Below, piece after piece: positions 25,040-33,058 of a DNA stretch of 64,000 nt. Position 1 is the first letter of the stretch. Each line of letters starts with the position of its first letter. A program made the position numbers and the translations under genes. Origin of the DNA: Paraglaciecola marina (GTDB lineage Bacteria; Pseudomonadota; Gammaproteobacteria; Enterobacterales; Alteromonadaceae); NCBI RefSeq assembly GCF_004360155.1, contig NZ_SAIS01000001.1:620001-684000 (forward strand), read 5' to 3'. The notes below the pieces were generated by a model. The model had not been told where the DNA came from. It was given only the letters and a program-made list of their open reading frames with translations, and ran no database searches.

Positions 25040-27706
25040 TTAGCTATCTAAATAGCTTTCTAAATCATCGCCTTGTTGGTTATCAACATCTTCAGGATCA
25101 ATTTCTATCACAGGAATAGTTTGATCTACACTAAAATGCACACAACTTGATTGAGAAAAGTTTGGTACGTTATCATAACTAAATACTGAATAGTATTTAG
25201 GTTTGTTAGGGTTACCAAAACTGTCATAGGTGTATTCATCTGGACCACCGTATAATTTCACCCCATCAAAGGGAGAGCGTGGCGGATGAAAGCAGTTTCT
25301 CACTACAAATGAGCCTACAAAATCAGGATCTTTAGGGTTATCCCAAAGGATTTTAACTTTGTTGTTTTCAATTTTGGTACGAATGTTCGTAGGTGACTCT
25401 AGAGGCGTTTTCTTGCGCTCAATATACTCTACTACCAATTTTGGTTGTAAGTTTTCAGTAGGACTATTTACCCATTCAACTAGTTCATCTTGACCATCTC
25501 TAAAGCCTGAAGTTGCTCTTATTAGGAAAAATGCTTGGGCATTATGCTCATAAAGGCTCTCTAACTCACCTCGGCTATAACTATCAAAATCAAAATAGTG
25601 GGTCTTTTTATTGCGTAGCTCTGCATTACTCACTTCATAACCAATATATTGAATACTCTCCCTTTGTTTCATGCTCTCGAAACTGAGTTCTTCAAAATCA
25701 GCCAATTCAACTGTAAAACGAATATCTTTTTTAGGGCCAAGAGAATTGTGATTAGATAACTGTAAGTAGGCATTGGTAATCACAGTGCGTTTAGGGTCTG
25801 GCATTGAGTGCATAGCAAACGCAAGTTGGCCGTATATTTTGTTGCCATCTTTATCATATCCAGTTTGTAATTTTCCGGTTACGTTACCTTCAGCCATTAT
25901 AGTATTGATACTGGTAGGCGATATCTCAACTTTATTAGCTTGTCGGGTATAGATAATTTCGAGGTTAGGCCGGTAATGGATACCCGAACCAAAGCGGCCA
26001 TAGCCAATATCAAACTGCATCATTTGAGAGTCTGCGCCGTTAGGGAGCGTGGTTGGCCCATCGATACGCATCAATACTTTTCCAGTTTTTAGCTGTTCTT
26101 GCAAAATAGCGCGCTCTTTACCGTTTAAAGGCCAATCACTCCAAACACCCTGAGTCACTCTATCTGATTCTATTGTTTGCCCAGAATGAATGACAGTAGC
26201 GTTAGCAATGTCATTGTAATCTCTAATATTAGGTACACTGGACGCGTCTAAGAATGAGATGCCCCATTCACCATAGCCTTCTAATTTTGCACTGACTCGG
26301 TTCATTGGATATAAAGAGAAACACGCCTCTTTAATTTCTGCGTCATCTGGCAATCTATCTAGGGAAAATTCGATTACCCCATAACACGCCCCTCGAGATT
26401 TATTTACACCAATAAAAAGCGAGTTTAATCCAAAGTGTTCATGGTTTTTTTCTTGGGTATACTGACCCACGTAACCAATTTGGTTGGCTGGCGGAAACAG
26501 AGTTTTGCTAAACTGCTCGTGGGCCAATAAAGTTCTAATTTTTACTTCAGGGGCGTAGGGGCCTTTTATTTTGGTCTCTAAGGAGACACTACGAATTTTA
26601 TAAAAATATAATTGCCCACTTTTAAGCTGTATATCACTGAAGCTTAAGGACTTAGTGATACCTACTAAATTATCATCGGTACAGGGGCTTTTATGATGGG
26701 TATTTCGATAGATCTCAAAATACACATTTGCATCTTCTGGGGATTCCCACTCTAGCGTAATACTATTCTCGGTTACTTCAGACATATTGAAGTTATCGGG
26801 TCTACTAGGTGCAAGGTCAGAGTAATTAACTGCAGAGCGCAGAGCATGAACCAGGGCTGGAATGTTTTCGTTAACACTTTCAGACATGTTTTCCATATAG
26901 TCTGGAATATTTTTGGTGCCAACTTCCACTACAGTGGCTAATATGCCCTTGCTGTAATAATACTCGCGGCCACTGCCATTGATTAGGTTTGTGGGGGGCT
27001 TCCCTCTATGAATCCCATATTTTCTGCCGGTCACTTTTTCAATTTCAAATGCCATGTTGGCACAAAGGGTATTTAGATCTGTGGTGTCGATTTCAGCTTC
27101 GTGATCAAATTTATGGGCGGGGAAAAACACATTCCCTTGGGAGTGGTAATCTAGAGAAACAGTAATGTTGCCATGATCCGCCACAAAATCTCTTATAGCT
27201 TGGGTTTCTGGCTCTGAAAACGCACTAGGGCCACCATAAATATTCGATGATGGGTCGCTTCTTTCTTTAAATCTCACCCCGAAGTTTCGATTAAGATCGA
27301 CACCATAGGTGCCATCGCCGTTATTACGGCGGTTTTTTCGCCAAAAGGAAAAATGGGTGCGGGAATACTCAAAACCATCAGGATTTAAACAGGGCACTAT
27401 ATAAAGGGTATTTCGGGTTAATGCATCTTGTAACTTAGGGTTAAACTGATAGTTATCGATTATATATTTGATAAAGCTATTGGCTAATTCTATGCCTATC
27501 CATTCACGGGCGTGAATAGTTCCTGTGTATAACAGTGCAGGTTTTTTGTCGGCATTGTGTACGTCAAGACTGATGGTCGCCAACATAATAGGGCGTCCTT
27601 CCCATGTTTCACCGATGCTTTTAACTTTTATTAAGTCAGGGTAATCCCGGGCTGCATCGTCTAAAAACTCCATGGTTTCTTTGTACGAAAAATACTGTTT
27701 TTTCAT
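25040..27706 (-). CDS. leaderless M14 carboxypeptidase with FN3 and beta-sandwich modules
   Basis: An 888-residue protein whose first 300 residues are an M14 zinc carboxypeptidase domain. Zinc ligands are His65 and Glu68 (GTIHAREWIG) and His188 (SLDYHSQGN); Asn139-Arg140 (DLNRNF) would bind the substrate carboxylate and Glu261 (VVEVG) is the general base, so the enzyme looks active. After it come a fibronectin-III-like domain (about 305-390), two DNRLRE-like beta-sandwich stretches (about 400-585 and 590-760, the latter ending LVEWVNSP...LVVEYIE), another FN3-like segment (about 770-860) and an acidic tail ending DDLESYLDS. There is no signal peptide (MKKQYFSYKET), odd for a protein built of modules usual in secreted enzymes. 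It is third in an operon after two ATP-grasp ligases. Confidence 0.85.
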   Translation of the reverse strand: MKKQYFSYKETMEFLDDAARDYPDLIKVKSIGETWEGRPIMLATISLDVHNADKKPALLYTGTIHAREWIGIELANSFIKYIIDNYQFNPKLQDALTRNTLYIVPCLNPDGFEYSRTHFSFWRKNRRNNGDGTYGVDLNRNFGVRFKERSDPSSNIYGGPSAFSEPETQAIRDFVADHGNITVSLDYHSQGNVFFPAHKFDHEAEIDTTDLNTLCANMAFEIEKVTGRKYGIHRGKPPTNLINGSGREYYYSKGILATVVEVGTKNIPDYMENMSESVNENIPALVHALRSAVNYSDLAPSRPDNFNMSEVTENSITLEWESPEDANVYFEIYRNTHHKSPCTDDNLVGITKSLSFSDIQLKSGQLYFYKIRSVSLETKIKGPYAPEVKIRTLLAHEQFSKTLFPPANQIGYVGQYTQEKNHEHFGLNSLFIGVNKSRGACYGVIEFSLDRLPDDAEIKEACFSLYPMNRVSAKLEGYGEWGISFLDASSVPNIRDYNDIANATVIHSGQTIESDRVTQGVWSDWPLNGKERAILQEQLKTGKVLMRIDGPTTLPNGADSQMMQFDIGYGRFGSGIHYRPNLEIIYTRQANKVEISPTSINTIMAEGNVTGKLQTGYDKDGNKIYGQLAFAMHSMPDPKRTVITNAYLQLSNHNSLGPKKDIRFTVELADFEELSFESMKQRESIQYIGYEVSNAELRNKKTHYFDFDSYSRGELESLYEHNAQAFFLIRATSGFRDGQDELVEWVNSPTENLQPKLVVEYIERKKTPLESPTNIRTKIENNKVKILWDNPKDPDFVGSFVVRNCFHPPRSPFDGVKLYGGPDEYTYDSFGNPNKPKYYSVFSYDNVPNFSQSSCVHFSVDQTIPVIEIDPEDVDNQQGDDLESYLDS

Positions 27707-27797
27707 CTTTTCTCTTAACTATTATCGAGTAATGTTTAGCCTATAGGCGCCATTAGCCTCATAGGCGCAAATTAATGCGCCAATACTAGTTCCATAA

Positions 27798-29249
27798 TTA
27801 TTGAGGCGATGAGTGAATGTATTCTTGCCATGTTTCCAATATGCTGATTACTTTCTTCTCACCAATATTTTTTACTTTGTAAAACTCACTACCATCACTT
27901 TGTAATGCTTGGTGAATCGTTGGTAAATCTAATGTTTCAAATATTAGTGAAACCTGTTGTTTACCAAAGCCCTTAATACTACCAAAAAATTCGGCGAATG
28001 CCTCAGCACTAAGCTCAACAGTTTCTACATTTTGATCATTTTTTACTATTTCTGGCGATTCTTCTGCTTCGTCGGTTACTTTTATAGTCGCAGCTTCAGA
28101 TGCGTCCAAGGTTTCTGCAACTTGAGGTGCTGAAACTGTGGCCGCTGTATCGCCTTTGTTTTTTAAATAATTGTCTTGGCGGTTCCAAATATCACTCGGC
28201 CATTCTTCGGCAGTCATGGCTGTGGTTGCTAATATTGGGTAATTGTCATCACTGATTTCAGTGAATAGCTCTCCACCATCACAGCTTGGCATGACTTGTT
28301 TACCAAAGGTTATATTCCGCATTGTGCGCAAAACATTGGAACTCATTTTGCTCAACTCTTCCCAATTAAATAATGGAATATAGGGCAGCTTGAATTGACC
28401 ATTAGAAAACTTCCACATCAGGTATTGGCCAATCCAATCCCTAATGTAAGGAAATGCCGCAAATGCTGTGGCACACTCAAGAATTCTGTACTTACCGTCC
28501 ACACCAACCGCAACGTCGCAAGCCCAATATTCAGCTTTTGCCGCTTTAGATACTTTAACCGATAAGTCTAAAACTTCTTGGGGTACAGCTTGGTAATCCA
28601 TTGAGCCACCTTGGCTGGTATTGGTTAACCATTCACCTTCAGGTGGTCGACGCCAAAAGGCGCACACTGGCTTGTGGCCAATAAGCATAACGCGAATGTC
28701 TGCTGCCATAGGCACGAAATCTTGTAAATAAACGGGGTAATATTTTTTTTCATCAAGTAAACTTCGTGCTTCTTTGTAACTATCTACTTTATGTACAAAG
28801 TAGCCCCCATAGTTTGACGGACCATAGGACTTCTTGATTATTTTCGGAAACTTAGTTTGTTTTAAAAACTCGTCTGCTTCTTGTTTTTCATAAAAGATGC
28901 GGGTTTTTGGAATAGGGATGTCGTATTTTTCACAAAATAGTGTCACATTTTCTTTAGATTTGTTTGAAAACTGAGTGTCGAGTGAGGGCACAAATTGTAC
29001 ATCAGGCAATGCATTACTAATTTCTCTAAATGTCTCATAGGCTGTGGCTGGTACATTTCCTATCAAAACATTAATTTTTTTACGTTTAACTTCATTGATA
29101 AACCGCTGCTTGTCATTTCGCCAATGGTAGGTGACGGTTTCAATTTTGTCAGGCCAGCCTTTAAAGTTAGATTTGTCGAAAAATCTTAATACGTGATCTA
29201 AGTATAATAGGCCTATTTTTGGTAATGGAGATTTCGCATTTTTTTTCAT
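27798..29249 (-). CDS. ATP-grasp ligase with C-terminal helix-hairpin-helix domain
   Basis: A 483-residue cytoplasmic protein. Residues about 1-110 look like a pre-ATP-grasp domain; 110-300 form an ATP-grasp domain with nucleotide-binding lysines in KFPKIIKKSYG and a metal-binding segment YRILECATAF, where the usual E-x-N is replaced by E-C-A. A low-complexity acidic linker (about 370-420) leads to a C-terminal HhH-like domain (IKGFGKQQVSLIF...VKNIGEKKVISIL). ATP-grasp enzymes of this RimK-like type join a carboxylate to an amine, but this architecture is unfamiliar to me. Its ATG overlaps the stop of the upstream ligase gene, so they are translationally coupled. Confidence 0.8.
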   Translation of the reverse strand: MKKNAKSPLPKIGLLYLDHVLRFFDKSNFKGWPDKIETVTYHWRNDKQRFINEVKRKKINVLIGNVPATAYETFREISNALPDVQFVPSLDTQFSNKSKENVTLFCEKYDIPIPKTRIFYEKQEADEFLKQTKFPKIIKKSYGPSNYGGYFVHKVDSYKEARSLLDEKKYYPVYLQDFVPMAADIRVMLIGHKPVCAFWRRPPEGEWLTNTSQGGSMDYQAVPQEVLDLSVKVSKAAKAEYWACDVAVGVDGKYRILECATAFAAFPYIRDWIGQYLMWKFSNGQFKLPYIPLFNWEELSKMSSNVLRTMRNITFGKQVMPSCDGGELFTEISDDNYPILATTAMTAEEWPSDIWNRQDNYLKNKGDTAATVSAPQVAETLDASEAATIKVTDEAEESPEIVKNDQNVETVELSAEAFAEFFGSIKGFGKQQVSLIFETLDLPTIHQALQSDGSEFYKVKNIGEKKVISILETWQEYIHSSPQ

Positions 29250-30181
29250 TACTGTTTCTCTTCTACAATTCGTTCAATTAAATTAACAATTTTATTGATT
29301 TTAAGGGCGTTAAAATCTAATCCTAATTTTTCTTGTTCTGGTGTAGCAAATGCTGGAATACCATTGACCTCCAACACAACATATTCTTCTGTATCTAAGT
29401 CATATAAGAGGTCTACGCCAGCAATTTCTAGTCCTGATACTTTTGCAGCTTTGATAGCTAATTCAATGATAGCGTCATCAGGTTGACGTAATATGACAGA
29501 GCCCCCACTAGTGATATTAGTTTTCCAATCATCCTCAGGGGCACTGCGGCCGTAACACCCTACAAATTCTCCATCTACAATATCTATGCGGTAGTCGGTT
29601 TTGTCGTAATTGATGAATTTTTCCAAATAAAAATGTTTCATATCCATTCTATTTAGAAAAGGAATAAGAATGTCTAAAGAGCGCTCATCTTCTATCTTAA
29701 CTATACCATTTCCACCCCAGCCATCTGTGGGTTTGTAGACTACTTGTCCCTGCCATTCACGTACTGTATTTTTTAATAACTGAATGTCTATGTGGTTTAT
29801 TAAACGGTAATCTGCTGTTCGAATTCCTGCTCTGTTTAACATGTGAGCGGTTAGAAATTTATCTTCTGTTAGCGCAAAAGCGTCATAATTATTTATGGTT
29901 GGTACAGAGCGGCTAAGGGCATTATACAAGTATACTTGATAGGCTGTTTGACCACCTGCATTATATGAGAAAAATGCTGAAAGCTCTTCCATGCAAATTC
30001 CATTGCAGACGATCTCACCGCCGTGAGCTGAGGCATTAGCCATATCTAGGCTAGGTATGGTTTTTATGTTTTTTTGGCTTAAAAGGTCGATTATTTGCCT
30101 TTGAATTTCATTCCCACCACTATTTTGGTACATCCACATACCTATGGTCGGCTCTAACCCAGAACTTGTATTCGAATGCAT
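29249..30181 (-). CDS. RimK-like ATP-grasp carboxylate-amine ligase
   Basis: A cytoplasmic ligase of about 310 residues resembling RimK/LysX-type enzymes, which attach glutamate or another amino acid to a carboxylate through an acyl-phosphate. The ATP-grasp core includes VVYKPTDGWGGNGIVK, FYLEKFINYDKTDYRIDIV and the magnesium-binding end DTEEYVVLEVNGIPAF with intact E-x-N. The ATG at 30181 is chosen because GGAG lies nine bases upstream; the in-frame ATG at 30196 has no site. First gene of the operon RimK-like, ATP-grasp-HhH, M14. A sigma-54-like promoter is about 85 bases upstream. Substrate unknown. Confidence 0.85.
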   Translation of the reverse strand: MHSNTSSGLEPTIGMWMYQNSGGNEIQRQIIDLLSQKNIKTIPSLDMANASAHGGEIVCNGICMEELSAFFSYNAGGQTAYQVYLYNALSRSVPTINNYDAFALTEDKFLTAHMLNRAGIRTADYRLINHIDIQLLKNTVREWQGQVVYKPTDGWGGNGIVKIEDERSLDILIPFLNRMDMKHFYLEKFINYDKTDYRIDIVDGEFVGCYGRSAPEDDWKTNITSGGSVILRQPDDAIIELAIKAAKVSGLEIAGVDLLYDLDTEEYVVLEVNGIPAFATPEQEKLGLDFNALKINKIVNLIERIVEEKQ

Positions 30182-30230
30182 AAAAAATTTCTCCATTAAA
30201 CTGAATAGGGCCCAGTTACACTATAAAATT

Positions 30231-30246
30231 GGTGTAGTTATACACC
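30231..30246 (-). promoter_or_regulatory. palindrome in the RimK-like operon leader
   Basis: Perfect inverted repeat GGTGTA-GTTA-TACACC, between the predicted sigma-54 start and the ligase gene. Could be an operator or a leader hairpin. Confidence 0.4.
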
Positions 30247-30275
30247 GCTCATTTCTGATATTTACAAATGTGGAC

Positions 30276-30291
30276 AGCAATTTTAACGCCA
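30276..30291 (-). promoter_or_regulatory. sigma-54 (-24/-12) promoter candidate, ATP-grasp operon
   Basis: Minus-strand TGGCGTTAAAATTGCT keeps TGGC and TTGCT with ten bases between GG and GC. Predicted start near 30264. Confidence 0.55.
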
Positions 30292-30424
30292 ATAGCTAAT
30301 AAGAGTTGCAACTTTAGTATTATATTGACAAATTGAGACAGAGAAGGTCCAACGACTAATATACTATTTTAAATCGATTATAACTCAATAACTTAAGTCA
30401 AATTATATTCATTTTAAATAGCAG

Positions 30425-30475
30425 ACGCACCAAAGCTGAACTGATATTAGTTGGTATTGTATCTTGTTGGTGCGT
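30425..30475. promoter_or_regulatory. inverted repeat / NtrC-like site between divergent sigma-54 promoters
   Basis: ACGCACCAA (30425-30433) and TTGGTGCGT (30467-30475) are perfect inverted 9-mers. The right arm is part of TGTATCTTGTTGGTGCG (30458-30474), which differs at three positions from TGCACY-N4-TGGTGCA. It lies 100-116 bases upstream of the predicted M20 start. Confidence 0.45.
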
Positions 30476-30546
30476 AAAACAGTGGCACTAGGAACATATA
30501 GATAACTAAGCCTTAGATATTCAATACTATGGCACCATAAAGATCT

Positions 30547-30562
30547 TGGTATTTCAATTGCT
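30547..30562 (+). promoter_or_regulatory. sigma-54 (-24/-12) promoter candidate, M20 gene
   Basis: TGGTATTTCAATTGCT has GG and GC spaced by ten bases and a full TTGCT element. Predicted start near 30574, just before the M20 coding region. Confidence 0.55.
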
Positions 30563-30591
30563 ATATAGGATTACATTCATGTTTATTAACT

Positions 30592-31698
30592 ATGGTTGGA
30601 GTTACTTTGAACTTTACTGAACTAGCACAAATTATAAATCTTAATTCTTATACTAAAAATAAACCGGGTGTCGATGAAAATGGAAAAATTTTTAGTGCAT
30701 GGATGGAGACTTTAGGCTTTGAGACTGAAGTATTTGCTCGAGAGCATATTGGTGATCACTTGTTATTTACGTCTCCAGTCGTAGCAGGTAAAAAACGTGT
30801 TTTACTATTAGGGCATTTAGATACTGTGTTTCCTCCGGGAACTTTCACTGACTTTTCTGAAGATGCCGAATGGGTATATGGGCCTGGTGTATGTGATATG
30901 AAAGGGGGCAATGTAGTTGCTCTTGAGGCCTTGCGTAATGTTAAAGCACAACAAGGTGAAATTGCTAATATAGACATGTTGTTAGTAAGTGATGAAGAAA
31001 GTGGTAGTGACGATAGTAAATATTTGAGCGCTGAGCTGGGCAAAAATTATGATATTTGCTTAGTTTTTGAGGCTGCTGGTGTCGATCATGAAGTGGTCAT
31101 TGCAAGAAAAGGCGTAGGAACCTTTTTTATTAACCTTGAAGGAAAAGCGGCCCATGCTGGTAACCATTATGTGGATGGGTGTAATGCAAATTTGGCTGCG
31201 GCCCATATGATTATTGCATTGACTGAGCTGACTAACTTGGCAGAAGGGACAACGGTTAACGCTGGTAAAATGAGTGGTGGTATTGGCGCTAATACAATTT
31301 CTCCTAAAGCGGAAATCATAGTAGAGACTCGTTATACCCAAAAGGTAGAAAAAGAACGCTTGTTAGCCAGCCTAGAAGAAATATGTGCAAATCCAGCCGT
31401 AAAAGGTGTAACTGCGACATTATCGGGTGGTATTCAGAGGGATGTGATGCAAAGTTCACCCAATCAAATGACGCTATTGGCACAAATTGCAAGTATTTTA
31501 GGGTATCCCCTGAAGACTGAAAAACGAGGTGGGGTAAGTGACGCTAATATAGTATCGTCGGTTGGCGTAGCTACTTTGGATGGCTTTGGTCCCTTTGGAG
31601 ATGGTGACCATACCATTACTGAGCGTGCAAGTAAGGCTAGTTTTTCAAGGCGTATAGATGAGGTGACTAAAATATTATTAGATTTTAATGCTGGCTAA
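30592..31698 (+). CDS. M20 family metallopeptidase, glutamate-carboxypeptidase-like
   Basis: A 368-residue cytoplasmic peptidase of the M20A (CPG2-like) family. Metal ligands are His and Asp in LLGHLDTVF, Asp in GVCDMKGG, the Glu pair in SDEESGS, and a His near GDGDHTITE; the dimerisation domain contains GKAAHAGNHYVDGCNA. Enzymes of this group remove C-terminal glutamate or deacylate amino-acid derivatives. A TTG at 30607 with GGAG five bases upstream is a possible alternative start to the ATG at 30592, which has no site. Divergent from the ATP-grasp/M14 operon and apparently sharing its sigma-54 control, it may hydrolyse the product of those ligases. Confidence 0.85.
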   Translation: MVGVTLNFTELAQIINLNSYTKNKPGVDENGKIFSAWMETLGFETEVFAREHIGDHLLFTSPVVAGKKRVLLLGHLDTVFPPGTFTDFSEDAEWVYGPGVCDMKGGNVVALEALRNVKAQQGEIANIDMLLVSDEESGSDDSKYLSAELGKNYDICLVFEAAGVDHEVVIARKGVGTFFINLEGKAAHAGNHYVDGCNANLAAAHMIIALTELTNLAEGTTVNAGKMSGGIGANTISPKAEIIVETRYTQKVEKERLLASLEEICANPAVKGVTATLSGGIQRDVMQSSPNQMTLLAQIASILGYPLKTEKRGGVSDANIVSSVGVATLDGFGPFGDGDHTITERASKASFSRRIDEVTKILLDFNAG

Positions 31699-32108
31699 TA
31701 TATTAACGGTTTAGCTCCAATCGCAGGATATCTGTCGCTGTACTGGATAGTGTGAACAAGGTGTTTATGATATCTATAAAATAACCATTCCAAGAAATAA
31801 GTATCACCTATATCGTTTGATATATTATTTTTTATGGGTAGGCCCAATTCCATTTTTATGTTGGCAAACAGCTAAGCCATTCCTATTTGGCAGCTGTACT
31901 GGTTCATATTAAACAGGTTGTTTTTTTAGCCTAGATTATTCCTATTGAATTGTTTTGCTTTGAATTAAACATAGTAATAATTCAGGTTTTTGTGTGATAT
32001 TTGACCAGTTAGACCGCATTTTCCATAAATTAGTGAGCGTTTACCGGTTTGTTCTACTATTAATTAAATACCTTTAATTAATAGTTTAAAACTTAACAGG
32101 AAAAAGTA
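31699..32108. other. intergenic region with a strong palindrome before cheY
   Basis: About 400 AT-rich bases. The only clear element is a perfect inverted repeat CTATTAATTAAA-TACC-TTTAATTAATAG at 32057-32084, 24 bases upstream of the cheY-like start, which could be an operator or a leader hairpin. Confidence 0.5.
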
Positions 32109-32474
32109 ATGGCGATACCTGTAACTATTGCAGACGATTCTGCGCTTTCTCGCAAAAATGTTCGACGTGCAATCCCAGAAGATTGGGATGTCACTATATC
32201 TGAGGCGACCAATGGGCAAGAGGCCATTGACGCTGTAGAGGCAGGCTTAGCTGATATCTTATTTTTAGACCTCACAATGCCTGTGTTAGATGGGTTTGAT
32301 GTACTTCGTTATGTCAAAGGTAATCATCAAAAAACCGTAGTTATTGTGATTAGTGCTGATATACAACCAAAATCAGTAGAGCTCGTAAATTCTTTAGGAG
32401 CATTTCGTTTTTTACAAAAGCCATTAAAAGCTGAGGAGTTAAAACAGACGTTGCATGAAGTAGGTTTACTATGA
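32109..32474 (+). CDS. CheY-like single-domain response regulator
   Basis: A 121-residue receiver domain with all key residues: acidic pair Asp9/Asp10, phospho-acceptor Asp54 (LFLDLTMP), Ser82 and Lys104 (FLQKPL). There is no output domain, so it would act by protein contact. AGGAAAA precedes the ATG. It overlaps the CheC-like gene by four bases and is followed by a histidine kinase, a self-contained phosphorelay with its own putative phosphatase. Confidence 0.93.
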   Translation: MAIPVTIADDSALSRKNVRRAIPEDWDVTISEATNGQEAIDAVEAGLADILFLDLTMPVLDGFDVLRYVKGNHQKTVVIVISADIQPKSVELVNSLGAFRFLQKPLKAEELKQTLHEVGLL

Positions 32475-33052
32475 AAGATTTATTATTAACAGAAGACCAG
32501 CGAGATGCCTTGCAAGAAATGATGAATATTTCAATGGGGCAAGCAGCAAAATCATTAGCACAGTTAATTGATGTTCAAATAACCTTATCGATTCCGACAA
32601 TTAATGAAGCTAGTCCAGATGATCTAGTTGAGATATTAAATCATAGTGATGACACTTGGTATGCTAGGCAGTCTTTTCTAGGGCAAATTAAAGGTGAAGT
32701 TCTCTCTTTAATAAGTAAAGAGGGTTGTGATGCCATGGCTGAATTAATGGATTATGATAAACCTTTGTGTGACGCGCAAACCCAAGAGTTAATTTTAGAG
32801 TTAACAAATATATTATCTGGTGCATGCTTGAGTGGTTTATCAAGCCAGCTAGAATTAAAATCCAACCTAAATATGCCGACTTTATTTAACTCCTTAACAA
32901 ATGGAAAACCCAATTATAATTGGGCTACTGTATTATTAGTTGAAGTATGTTTTAGCATTGAAAGTTTTAGTTTTAACGCAAGGGTGGTTATTTGCCTAGA
33001 AGAAAACTCAATTGTTGCTTTGAAGGCTAGTCTAGATGCCTTATTAAGTTGA
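32471..33052 (+). CDS. CheC-like CheY phosphatase
   Basis: A 193-residue protein of the CheC/CheX/FliY group, which dephosphorylates CheY. The D-x3-E-x2-N active-site pattern is present twice: DALQEMMN near residue 12 and, with Glu in the first position, ELILELTN near residue 106. It overlaps the cheY-like gene by four bases (ATGA), implying coupled translation and direct partnership. It is followed after seven bases by the kinase gene. Confidence 0.82.
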   Translation: MKDLLLTEDQRDALQEMMNISMGQAAKSLAQLIDVQITLSIPTINEASPDDLVEILNHSDDTWYARQSFLGQIKGEVLSLISKEGCDAMAELMDYDKPLCDAQTQELILELTNILSGACLSGLSSQLELKSNLNMPTLFNSLTNGKPNYNWATVLLVEVCFSIESFSFNARVVICLEENSIVALKASLDALLS

Positions 33053-33058
33053 TTCAGA

